Below are positions 18,350 through 28,171 of a stretch of 38,173 bases of DNA, piece after piece. The notes under the pieces are model-generated. The model had not been told where the DNA came from. It saw only the letters and a program-made list of their open reading frames with translations, and did no database searches. The stretch is from Parvularia atlantis (lineage: Eukaryota; Opisthokonta; Rotosphaerida). Numbering within the stretch: the first letter of the stretch is position 1; each line of letters begins with the position of its first letter. The position numbers and the translations under genes are program-made. The stretch is taken from the NCBI GenBank assembly GCA_943704415.1, contig CALSCO010000664.1, positions 1 through 38,173 on the forward strand, in the 5' to 3' direction.

Positions 18350-21300
18350 TCACAAAGAAACCTCGTCAATGATGCTGCGCGCGGCCGTGTCAGCGCTCGC
18401 GCATGGCGGCCACGGCCGACGCACCGGAAGCAGAACGTCCAGTGGTACGCCGTGAAGCGCACGGTGATCTTGTCGAAGCGCGGCTGGCCGTTCTGCGTCA
18501 CACGTCAGCGAACGCCGCGCCTGCTGCCCCGCACTTGCCTTGAGCGGGAAGCCCATGATGAACTTGGACAGGGCCAGGTCCGGGAAGCTGTCGACAATGG
18601 TCTTGAGCAGCGCCGCGTTGCGCTGGTTCTTTGCAAAGTCCGACATGTACCTTGAAGCGGTCGATCTGCTCAGGGGGCGGCGCGCACACGCGACCGCGCA
18701 TGCACGCACCACGAGAAGATCTGCGGCACCTCGACCACGCGCGAGCGCTGCGCCACGCCGATGGCGCGCATGAGCACCCACTGAACCTCGCGCTTGATCT
18801 GCGCCCAGGCGTCAGCTACCGATGCGCGCCAGGGCAGCACACGACGCACCTGCTCGTGCAGCATCTCGGGCTGATACGCGACCATTCGCCCGCACGAGAC
18901 TGTCCCGTCCACGAGCAGGAAGCGCACAAACGGGTCGGTGTTTGTCAGGCGCAGATGGTACCTGGCGGGCCTGGTGAGCGGCAGCACGCGGCGCAGCGGC
19001 AGGGGCGCACCGCGGGTCGTCGGGCGTGAGCTTGTAGAAGTTCACGAGCGGGCGGATGATGAACGGCACATCCGGCAGGGTTTGGCTGGCCATGATGATG
19101 CCTGCGCGCGCGCGCGCGCGCCCGCGTCATCAAGCGGGCGCTCGAGACTGGCGCCGCCACCACAGACCGTGGGCGAGGTCGGTCATCGAGTAAAAGTTGC
19201 CGCCAATGTCGTACACGACCTTGCGGCGAGCGGCGCGGCGTCAGCAGACCGCGCGGCCGAAGCGCAAGACGCGCGCAGGCCTTGTTGTACAGCACGTCCA
19301 CGCGGTTGAAAAAGCCGGACGGCAGCGACATCTCGATGAACGCGTGCATGCTGCGCAGCGGCACGGCGCGTCAGCTACACGTCACACACGGGCGCGAACG
19401 CACCAGAGCACGTTGTGGATGTTGAGGAAAAAGCACAGGCGCTCGTCCTCGCTCAGCGGCTCAAGGTGGCACTGGTCCAGGTCGGCCACGAGCCGGCGAA
19501 AGGCCGACTGGTACAGATCCATCTCGCGCAGGTGCTCGAGCAGCTGGCGCGGTCTCAGCATGCACGGACGCGCCGTGCAGTGCAGCGTGTCGCACCTTGT
19601 CGTCGCGGAAGACGAACGTCGCCGCGTCCTCGGACGGCTTGGCCGCGGTCCACCCGCCGAGCTTGTAGATGGCGATCATGAGCTTGGCCAGCTTGATCGA
19701 TAGCACGACCGGGTCGGCGCTCTCGTCGATCGGCTTGCCGCGCGGGTGCCTGCTGTTGCGCGCGCATGAGCAGCGGCAGCACGCGCCAACGGGGGCACGC
19801 ACGCGTGGGCATCGGCGTCAACTGCTGGCGTGCGGGCGCGCGCCGGCACGGCCTCGTCGCCCCCGGGCGTGCACGTGCGGACGGGTGTGGGCGGCGCCGG
19901 CACCGGCAGCGACAGCAGTGACGCGCTCGGGTGCCCAATGTGCGCGAGTGCCGCGAGGCCCGCAGCCACTAGCGGCCCCGGGTGCCTGCGTGCGCAGAGT
20001 AAGACGTGTGGCGCGCACGCAAATGGCCACGCGCGACGTGCCCTGGCCGGCCGAGCACGCCCTCGATCGGGCTGCCGCTGAGCACGCGTCCCCAGCTGGC
20101 CGCGGCGCGTCCCGGTGGCGGCGTGAGCGTGCGCGCGTTGAGCACGTGCCGGCTGTCCGGGCGGTGGAACGCGCGCTTCTCGGCCGCGCCCGGCGCGGGC
20201 TGCTCCTGCTGCTGCTGCCCACCAGCGACCGCGTGCCACTCGTTGTCCACGACCCAGTCAGTGATGTCCTCTGCGACGGCGCATGCGCGCAGGCCTCAGT
20301 AGCGACGGCAAACGGACGCCACGCACCGGCCGCAGCCATCGCGTTGCGCAGCGTCTGCACGTGCATGCCGAGCAGCGTGCGGACGGCCGCGCCGGGCTCG
20401 AGCAGCACCGGGTCCAAGTGCGCGAGCACCGACTCGGCCTCGTCCATCGTCAGCTGCCCCACAATCTGGCTCGCCGCGGCTCCCCAGGCCTGGCGCATGT
20501 GCTCGGTGCTATCACTTGGGCTGCGCGCGCGCGCGCGCGTCAGCATCACGGCAGTGCAGAGCAGTGGCCACGCACAAGTCATGCAGAAGGTGCGCGTACT
20601 CGAGCAGCGCGTCGATCCATTTGTCGGCGTTCTCGAAAGCGACTGCCCGCAGCCAGCGCACGTCGAGGTTGTTTGGGTGTGCGCGCGCGACTGCGGCACG
20701 CGTCGGCATGCATCAGTCGCAACTGGCAGCTGGCCGTGTGCCGCGAGACGCACGCGGCTCAAGCTGGTCTAGCAGGTTCTTCATCGGGTGCCGCTCCAAC
20801 TCCTGCAGCCGTGTGAGCACGCGGCTCGGCGAGCGCGGGCCGGCACACCGTCAGCAGCAGCAGGGCGTCGACGCTGAGCGTGCACGCGGGCCGCGTGGGC
20901 GGCTGTGCGGCCGACGACGGCTCCAGCAGGCGCTCGATCGACTGCTCGCCGTCGCGCGGCGGCAGGCTGAGTGTGGCAACGACTGTGCGCGCGAGCGGAG
21001 CATGGGCGGGCGAGCACCACGACACGCTGCGTATGCGCACACACCGGCTGGTAGTGGCGGCGGCGGGCCGGCGGGGTCCTTCACCCCGCGCCGCAGGTTG
21101 TACGCGCGCAAGTAGTCGCCAAAGCCCAGCCACAGGCTCGGCTGGAAGCCGTCATCGGGGCTCGCCGGGCGGCGGCTCTTGAACTCAGAAAACATGGACG
21201 TCTCGGCGAAGCGCTACGGCGGACGGGCGTCAGACGCGCGAGACCGCGGCGTCGCAAGCCGTGCACCTTGACAAACCGCCGCTCGCTCTCGGGGAAGGAG

Positions 21301-22890
21301 CACACGAACGCCGCCGTGTCGAACGTGCCGTCGGCGCCCAGGTGCCGCGACACGTTCGCGAGCAAGTAGCAGAAGACGTCGTCGAGGATGAGCGTGCGGA
21401 TGTCGTTGACAAACGCGCGTGTCTCGGGCAGGAGGTGCACGTCCATGTGCGCGTCGACCCGCTGCCGCTCGGCGCCCGCGGCTTCCGCACGTCGGCTGAG
21501 CGCCACGCGCCACCGCCGCTCGAGCTGCCGCAGGGCCTCGAGCGTGCGCGCGGCGTGCGGGAACAGGAGCGGCGCGTCCGAGCTCCAGACCTGCTCGTCG
21601 TCAAGGCACACGCGAAGGACCTGCGGCGAGACGGCGTCGAGGTGCTCGGCCACGGCCGCGGACGACAGGCCCATGAACACGACCGAGACGGACGTGACCT
21701 GCTCGGCGAGGGGCGCGGGCAGGACAGGCACGTAGACCATGCGCCACTCGAACGGGAGCAGCAGCGCGCCGAGGCTCTCGCAGACCTGTGTCAGGTCAAG
21801 GTACGACTCGCTGAACACAAGCGCCGACTCCTCCACGAGCAGGCCCGACAGCACCTGGGGGGGGCGCGCACGAAAGGGCCGTGAGCGCGGCGCACAACGA
21901 TCGCGCAGCACGCACTCGCAGCAGCGACCCGGGTCCGAGGCGGTCGAAGAGCAGCGACACGCGCGCGTCCACGTAGGGCAGGCGCGTGTCGCAGTGCATC
22001 GCCGACAGCGTCCACTGCCGCTGCGTCTCGGCCAGGGTGATCGAGACGTCGATGGCGGGCGAGAGGCGCGGCAGGAGCGTCTGCATCGGCGGCCAAGAGC
22101 ATCAGCCGTCCACCGCACATCCCGCGGTGCCGCACCTCGTGGTACAGGCGCAACAGGAAGCGCTCAGCGCTCGCGAGCGGCGACGCGCCCGGCCGCAGCA
22201 GCAGCTGGTGCAGCTCCCACAGCAGCAGCTCAAGCGTGGTTGTGACGGGCGCGGTCGAGGCGAGGCAGACGACGCCGCTGAGGCGCGGCGCGGGCGGCTC
22301 GGACGACGTGTGCGAGATGACGATCGCGGGCGACGAGCCGCTGCGGGCCGCGTCGCCCGCGCCGAGCGAGCTGGCCGAGGAGGGCATGCGGCGCGTGGCG
22401 TTGAGTGCGCTGGCGGAGCGGTGGATACCCTCGCCGAGCGCGGCGGCGGCGTTGCCGGTAGTGCTGGCCGAGGATGGCTCTACGCGCAGCTGCGTGTCGA
22501 CGAGGCAGGCGACGAAGCTGCGCGATCGATCGATCAGCGGGAGCGGGGAGCGGGCAGCAGGCAGCGGGCGCACAGCTTGTTGCCGAACGCGTCCGTGAGC
22601 ACGAAGGAGAAGACGGCCGGGCGGTGCGGCTCGCAGACGTCCGGCGCAGGGACGCAGAACAGCTCGACGCGCTCGAGCATCTCGCGGCGGCTGCGCGCTG
22701 CGCGGCTTTCACGTGCACGCGGGGGCGGATGGACGTGCTTGAAGAGCGCGCGCGCGCCGGCGAAGGTGTCGGCGCCGTCATCGGCACTGCCCACGCTCGC
22801 CGCATCGCCTGCGGACGGCGACGGCGCCGCGTACGCGACCTGCGCGAGCACGAAGCCCTCGACGAGGCGCCGCGGGCCGAGTGAGTGCAT
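18350..22890 (-). CDS. DENN domain protein fused to DUF547
   Basis: Predicted large protein, roughly 1,200 residues. N-terminal tripartite DENN (Rab exchange factor) domain: 'LVEGFVLAQVAYAAP', 'VFSFVLTDAFGNKLCARCLL' (uDENN), 'LLVEESALVFSESYLDLTQV' and 'LLLPFEWRMVYVPVLPAPLA' (cDENN), then 'ETRAFVNDIRTLILDD' and 'FSEFKSRRPASPDD' (dDENN). A helical middle follows ('ARAHPNNLDVRWLRAVAF', 'DITDWVVDNEWHAVAGG'). DUF547 comes last: 'LYQSAFRRLVADLDQCHLEP', 'ERLCFFLNIHNVLWC', 'KVVYDIGGNFYSMTDLAHGL', 'DGTVSCGRMVAYQPEMLHEQ'. The C-terminus 'ITVRFTAYHWTFCFRIIDEV' ends at 18350. Frames stay open through about fourteen introns (one GC-AG, 18493-18538), so I model one gene. A split into two genes near 20760 cannot be excluded. 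Confidence 0.68.
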
Positions 22891-22933
22891 CCGCGACGAG
22901 ATCTTTCCTAGGTGAGCCGCGCGAATTCGCAGC

Positions 22934-23448
22934 ATGGCCGGCGTCGTCGGCGTCCTGCGCCGCGCCAGCGGCCTCGGTCTTCTCCCACGCGCGCCCGCGA
23001 TAGCACAAGCGGCGCGCACGGCCTCGGCGGCACGCACGGGCATGGCGATGCGCACGATCGCGGCCGGGACACGCGCGGCGACCACGGTGACGACGACGGT
23101 GGCGCGAACAGTCGCGACAATGCCGACGGCGCACACGGCGCGGACGACGGCGATGCGCGCGGTGCAGGCGGCGGTGTGCGTCGAGCGGGTCGCACCGATG
23201 TCGAGGTGCGAGCGTGCGTCTCTGGCGATCGCGCGCTGACCAGGCGGGCGGGCGGGCGCAGCGTCGGGCGGCCCGGCAAGCACGGCAAGACGGCCAAGCT
23301 CAAGACGATGCTCAAGGTCCGCGCGCCGCTCGCCCACCGCGCACGCACACTCACGGCGACCGCGCAGGCCAAGCTCAAGCGCATGCGCGCGCGCAAGGAC
23401 GGGCGGACGAAGCGCGAGCGGCGCCTGGGCCTGCGCATTGCGCGGTAA
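22934..23448 (+). CDS. Small basic protein, probably mitochondrial; unrecognised
   Basis: Two exons. Exon 1 has an Arg/Ala-rich, acid-poor N-terminus typical of a mitochondrial presequence ('MAGVVGVLRRASGLGLLPRA'). The intron (5' GTGCGAGCG, branch CTGAC, 3' GCGCAG, ending about 23271) joins it in phase to a highly basic C-terminal half: 'VGRPGKHGKTAKLKTMLKVR', 'AQAKLKRMRARKDG', 'RTKRERRLGLRIAR', stop. Size and charge suggest a mitochondrial ribosomal protein, but I cannot assign it to bL34, bL35 or any other family. The start is 43 bp from the divergent DENN gene start. Confidence 0.6.
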
Positions 23449-23528
23449 TTTGCGCGTGTGTGTGCTTTGTGTTCGACTCGGAGACGCGCAGACAAGAGCA
23501 CACAACAAGGTCTAGTCCTGTACAGTGC

Positions 23529-24857
23529 TCAGCTGCCGTCCGCGCCGCCGCGGCACCGGTCCCAGATCAGCCGCAGCATCGCGTCGTTCCAGGCGTCGGG
23601 CACGCCCGGCAGGCAGTAGTGACGGCAGTCATTCTTGATCGCTGAGACCTGGTACGGGTGGGCGTCGCGGCGCTCCTGCGACATCAGCTCGACGTCGAGC
23701 AGCACCGCGTCCAGTCCAGCCTCGCCGAACATTGCGCGCGCGGCGTCAGACCAGCGCTTGTACGTGATGCCGCTGATGTACGCGTCCGCGTGGAAGTCTG
23801 GGTCTGGCGTCGTCTCGGGGCACGGCTCCTGGAACCCGCCATACTTGGGGTTGGTCTTGTTTGTCCTGAGCGAGTGATGCACGGCCATGTTGCGGTAGAG
23901 GATGGTCGGGTTGCGCCAGCCTTGTGCCGCACGCTCGGCAAAGCGCTGCACCAGCTGGCTCGTGGTCACGTTGAGCACGCGCCGGTGCATCTCGTCGCGG
24001 TACGCCTGCGTCAGCTTGCCCACCGCCACACGCTCACGTTGCGGAACGGCTACGTCGTACACGGCGCTCGTCGTGAGCCACGCGCCCGTGTTGATGCTGA
24101 GAAAGCTCAAGTCCCTCACGCGCAGCAGCTGCTCCACAGGCTTAGCCAGCCCGGTGAAGTTCACCTCCACGTGGAACATGCCAGCGATGTTGGCGACCGG
24201 CCGGCCGAGACGCAGTGGGATGACGGTGGTCAGGTACGGCACGGCTTGATAGATCAAGAGCGGGGCGACGGCACTGCCACTGACGGTCACGCTCCAGCTG
24301 TCGAGGTGTTCAGTCGCTCTCGCCTTTCGCACGACCAGTCCAGGCTCGCTCGCGAGCGTGCACAGCAGCGCTTGCAAGGTCTGCACCGTCATCGAATCGC
24401 CCACAAAGCCGATGGCCTGTCCACTCAGGCACTCACGCACGACGTCCGCCGCCGTCACGCCCGCCGCCCCGAGCGTGTCCGGGCCTTCCCAGCGCCAGTG
24501 CATTGCACGCTTTGTGGTGTAGTGCGGGCACGTGTGCGCCATTTTCACGTCGACCAGGGCACATCCGGCGAGGTACCGGTCGATCGCGGGCGCGATGCTG
24601 CTGGCAAACGCGTCGTCGTCGACGCGCACCCAGTGTCCTCGGCTCGGAAACGTGGGCACACGAACTTGAATCGCTGAGCTCGAGTTCAACTTGAAGTCCG
24701 TTGGTGGCGCCCAATCCGACTCTAGCGCGGCAGCAGCGTCGTGGCTCCAGTCGCGGCATCCAGGGCACACGAGCAAGAGCACGACCAGCAGGCACGCGAG
24801 CGCGACGGCGGCGGCGCGTTGGCGCGGCAGTGCCGGCAGCATGCGCTCGTTCGCCAT
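23529..24857 (-). CDS. PC-esterase/TBL-type SGNH acyltransferase, type II membrane protein
   Basis: Intronless. N-terminal signal anchor 'AAVALACLLVVLLLVC' after 'MANERMLPALPRQR', then a lumenal domain. SGNH block I 'AIGFVGDSMTVQTLQALLCT' (nucleophile Ser). C-terminal DxxH block 'IKNDCRHYCLPGVPDAWNDA' (plant TBL 'DCSHWCLPGVPDTWN'). Several potential N-glycosylation sites ('NFTG', 'NVTT', 'NKT'). Plant TBL proteins O-acetylate cell-wall polysaccharides in the Golgi; related PC-esterase domains act on glycans elsewhere. Here a Golgi acyltransferase or esterase acting on surface glycans is inferred. The frame is open upstream to 25460, but that is antisense to the divergent gene; Met 24857 is followed directly by the anchor. 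Confidence 0.85.
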   Translation of the reverse strand: MANERMLPALPRQRAAAVALACLLVVLLLVCPGCRDWSHDAAAALESDWAPPTDFKLNSSSAIQVRVPTFPSRGHWVRVDDDAFASSIAPAIDRYLAGCALVDVKMAHTCPHYTTKRAMHWRWEGPDTLGAAGVTAADVVRECLSGQAIGFVGDSMTVQTLQALLCTLASEPGLVVRKARATEHLDSWSVTVSGSAVAPLLIYQAVPYLTTVIPLRLGRPVANIAGMFHVEVNFTGLAKPVEQLLRVRDLSFLSINTGAWLTTSAVYDVAVPQRERVAVGKLTQAYRDEMHRRVLNVTTSQLVQRFAERAAQGWRNPTILYRNMAVHHSLRTNKTNPKYGGFQEPCPETTPDPDFHADAYISGITYKRWSDAARAMFGEAGLDAVLLDVELMSQERRDAHPYQVSAIKNDCRHYCLPGVPDAWNDAMLRLIWDRCRGGADGS

Positions 24858-24969
24858 GCTTGCTCGGTACCTCCCCCGATCGTTATCTGGCAGAACGTTC
24901 GAGAAGCTTGCCCCACACTGACGTCGCTCGATGCTTCTGCCGCTCACACGACGCGCCCCCGCAGGTCCT

Positions 24970-24981
24970 CCCCCCCCCCCC
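24970..24981. repeat. Poly-C run in 5' region
   Basis: Twelve consecutive C, 17 bp upstream of the SAAL1-like ATG, in the 140-bp divergent promoter shared with the TBL-type gene. Confidence 0.9.
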
Positions 24982-24997
24982 GAACGGCCCCAGGACG

Positions 24998-27158
24998 ATG
25001 CACCGCAACCCCTCGCCGCCGCCGCTGCTGCAGCGCGACGCCCTCGCGGCAGCGGCGGCGGCGGCGGCGGTGACGGCGGGCGGCGACGCGTTCGACGCCG
25101 CGGTCGACAAGGCGCGCGCCCGGGGCCGGGGAGGGCGCGCGTGGGGCGGGCGGCTAACGCGCGGCGGCGGCGCAGACGTCGATCGTGAAGCTGATGCAGG
25201 GCCTGCTGGACGCGCTGCAGAAGGACGAGCTCGACGAGGAGCCGCAGCGGCGACGCCGGCGCGCGCACCCCGCGCCGGTTGCCGTCGCCGACGAGGACGC
25301 GATGGCCGGCGCGGACGCGGCGCGCGTGGAGGATGACGGCGACGAGGACGGCGACGGCGCCGTGGTTGAGCGCGAAGTCGCCGTGGGCGCCGACGGCGAC
25401 AACGCGGATGACGACGACGAGGGCGACGACGAGGACGGAGACGACGAGGTGCAAGGCCACGACGGCGCCGACGACGAGGCGCGCGACTCGGCCCTGGTCG
25501 AGAACCTGCTGCCGCTTCTTGAGCTGTCAGGCAACGCCGACTACGTCGACTACTTGTGCGACGTCGGCCTGCCGTGGCTCGTGGCGGCGCTGCTGCTCAA
25601 GGCGTCGCAAGTGCGCACGGTCGAGGTTGCCACCGGCGTCCTCGCCAACCTGGCGCGCCACCCCGCCGGCATCACCTCACTCGTCACCTCGGCGCAGCTA
25701 TGGTGCGCACCTCCCGCGCGCCGCACTCGTGGTCGTGACGCGCAAACGCAGCGAGTGGTGCACGACGTTTGTTGTCTCTGCGAGCGACCCGGCCGCACTG
25801 CACGAGGTCCTGCGGTGCGTGCGCTCGCCGCCCCCCCCCCCCCCCCCCCCCCCCTTGCGCAGCAGCGCTCGCTGACGCCGGAGGGGGAGAACCGCAGGCT
25901 GATCGAGTGTCTCACGACGTCGCCCCAGTTCGCGACGACGTGGCTGCCGTGCGTCAACGCGCGAGGCCACTCCCTTTCGCGCGCGCGCTGATTGCCGCCT
26001 CGGCCGTGCTCGCAGGGGCCTCAAGAGCAGCGGCGCAGCCGCGCACCTAATCTTCATCCTGACCAACTCGCTCTCGGCGCAGCTGTGCGAGCGCACGGCG
26101 AGCCTGCTTGCGCGCCTGGTGCGCCGCCCAGCAGCAACGACGTCTGGCGCGCTCACGACCGGTCGCGGCAGGTGTTTGTGTTCCCGCAGCTGTACGAGCG
26201 CGAGCAGCTGCGCGACATCGTCCGCCAGGCGCACGAGCTGTTGTGTGCGACGTGGCTGAGGTGCGCGCCGTGCAGCTTTAGCAAAACGTGCGCATCTCAC
26301 ACAGAACGCGCCAGCACGACGGGCCTGTGCGCAAACGTGCAGCTGATCGACTACGTCGTGCAGCTGCTGCCGAGCAGCGAGCTCGATGGTGCGGACGCGG
26401 TAGGTAGCGGCGTCTGTGCGGGCGACTGACCCAGAGCCCGAACGCATAAAGACGCGTGCCCGCGGCTCGCCGAGACGCTCATCGACTTTATGTCTGAGCA
26501 ACGCCTCGAGCTTGCCACGCTCACGCCCGAGCTTGCCGTGACGGTCTACCTGCTCGTGGATCTGCTGAACGGCTCGGGCGCGGGCGAGGCGTGCGCGCAG
26601 ATCGTCGAGGGTGCGCATGCGTTCGCCGTGCCCTTACTTCCGCCCGTTGACGACCGGGGCCGCGCGCGCAGACCACTCGCTGCTGCGGTGGCTGCTCGAG
26701 CTCGTCGAGGCACGCCTGCCCGTGACGGACGCGGGTGACGAGCCGCTCATCGACGCGATCGTCCAGCTGTTGCAGGTGCGCCCGCCGCTGTCCCCGGCGC
26801 GCGTGTGTGCTAACGCTGGCGCTGCGCAAGGCGGTCGTGCTCGCGACGCCCGAGGACGCGCTGCGTAAGCACGGCGCGGTGCACGTCCTGGCCGAGTTTG
26901 CGCCGCAGACGCCGTCGCTGCCGGCGTTCGCGTGGTCGCAGGACGCGGTGCGCTCGTGCTCCGCCTGCGATGGCCGCTTCGCGCGCTCACGCCGTGACGC
27001 AGCGTATCAAGCTGCTGCGACTGCTGCGCTCGGGTGACTCGGTCGACACGCGCGCCGCGCCGCTCTTCGCCGACCTCTTTGACCGCCACTCGCCCGCGGC
27101 CGTTTCGCCGGCGCCGATCGTGTCGGGCGCGCCGGACACGACCGCGCACCGCGCCTAA
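24998..27158 (+). CDS. SAAL1-like armadillo-type protein
   Basis: Starts 'MHRNPSPPPLLQRDALAAAA', then a GC-AG intron (25112-25175) to 'TSIVKLMQGLLDALQKDELD'. A long acidic stretch (about 25310-25490) precedes ARM/HEAT-like helices: 'LVENLLPLLELSGNADYVDY', 'VGLPWLVAALLLKAS', 'VEVATGVLANLARHPAGI', 'LIFILTNSLSAQLCERTASL', 'VQLIDYVVQLLPSSEL', 'LTPELAVTVYLLVDLLN', 'HSLLRWLLELVEARLP'. The segment 'GVLANLARHPAG' preceded by a 'GLPWL' helix resembles serum amyloid A-like 1 ('AVGILGNMSG'). About nine introns, one containing a 24-nt poly-C. Stop 27156-27158. SAAL1 assignment is moderate; the ARM fold is more secure. Confidence 0.68.
25831..25854. repeat. (C)24 homopolymer inside an intron
   Basis: Exactly 24 C in a row in an intron of the SAAL1-like gene (5' splice 'gtgcgtgcg' at about 25815, 3' end 'cttgcgcagcag'). 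It takes the place of a mixed pyrimidine tract. Confidence 0.95.
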
Positions 27159-27316
27159 GCCCAAGCTGTCTCCCCGCTTTAAGTCTCCCTCTCATACCTG
27201 CGATGTTCCCCGTTGTTGTTGCTGCGCCCATGGAAAAGTCCCGCTAACGCGGCGCTAAAAGCCCAAGCAAAGCATAAGGGTACGTTCACGCTGCCGCTTG
27301 AAGCCCAACTTTCAAG

Positions 27317-27328
27317 TTGGCGCCAAAA
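27317..27328 (+). promoter_or_regulatory. E2F/DP site in the RPA3 promoter
   Basis: TTGGCGCCAAAA, a near-perfect palindromic E2F/DP element, ending 23 bases before the RPA3 ATG. E2F control of replication genes is well known in animals and plants. The 190-bp gap 27159-27351 holds nothing else I can name. Confidence 0.6.
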
Positions 27329-27351
27329 ACCTGCGAGTGGCGCGCAGTGCG

Positions 27352-27860
27352 ATGGACCGGCCGACGCCGCGCGTGAACCAAAGCCTGCTGTCCAAGTACA
27401 CGGGGCAGCAGGTGCGCCTCGTGTGCAAGCTCAAGTCGGTGCGCGCGCGTGCGGGGCGTGAGCGCGCTGACGGTGGCACGGCAGAACAACGGGATGACGG
27501 CCGTCGTGGAGGCGTCGGACGGCGGCCAGGTCACGGTGCACCTGCTGCGCGTGCGTCGCGCCTGCCGCCGTCGCCCCGTCGCGCACCGGGCGGCAGCTGA
27601 GCGCGTGGCCGCGTCGCGTAGGAGATGCTCCAGCCGGGCGCGTACATGGAGTTCATCGCGCACGTCAACCCGGAACTGACCCTGCGCGAGCTCTGGTCGA
27701 CCAGCTTCGGCGATGCGTTCGGTGCGCTGCCGGAAGTGGCTGCGAGTGTGGCGCGCGTGGCGGCTGATTTGCGCGCGTTGTGGGCGCGGGCCGCGCAGAG
27801 ATGGCCAACTATAACGAGCTCGTCATCGTCGCCCAGCGCTTCCCGGAGCTCTTTGGCTGA
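27352..27860 (+). CDS. RPA3: Replication protein A 14 kDa subunit (RPA3)
   Basis: Smallest subunit of the single-stranded-DNA-binding RPA trimer, an OB fold. Four exons: 'MDRPTPRVNQSLLSKYTGQQ' followed by 'VRLVCKLKS'; then 'NNGMTAVVEASDGGQVTVHL'; then 'EMLQPGAYMEFIAHVNPELT' followed by 'LRELWSTSFGDAF'; then 'EMANYNELVIVAQRFPELFG'. The last matches human 'LYNEAVKIIHDFPQFYPLG'. Intron 1 is 27439-27484 (branch CTGAC); all junctions keep frame. About 110 residues, as expected for the family. Convergent with TSR2, 87 bp apart. Confidence 0.9.
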
Positions 27861-27899
27861 CGATGTTCCAGGGCTGATCTCTATGCGGCACATGCGCTG

Positions 27900-27932
27900 A
27901 CACACACGCACACACACACACACACACACACA
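27900..27932. repeat. (CA)n microsatellite between RPA3 and TSR2
   Basis: About 33 bp of CA repeats in the shared 3' region of two convergent genes. Confidence 0.95.
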
Positions 27933-27947
27933 AAAATGCAGTGATGC

Positions 27948-28134
27948 TCAGCCGCGGCGCCCCCGGCTGCGCAGCTGCACCGTCTGCCACCCGTCGGCGT
28001 CGATGACCGGCTGCATGGGCGCGGCGGCCGCGGCGGGCGCGCTGTCCATCGCGGCGTCGCTGCCGCCGTCGGCCGGCGGTGCGGCGGCGTCAGCGGCGCC
28101 CTCGGCGGCCAGCACCTCGTCCAGGTTGGCGTAG

Positions 28135-28171
<37 letters not shown>

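Noticed and set aside
22934-23448. Mitochondrial ribosomal protein bL35 or bL34
   Set aside because: Basic and presequence-bearing, but I could not align the defining motifs of either family, so left unnamed.
25185-25540. Minus-strand Ser-rich frame opposite the acidic stretch
   Set aside because: Antisense of GAC/GAG-rich acidic codons; the plus frame continues into ARM helices.
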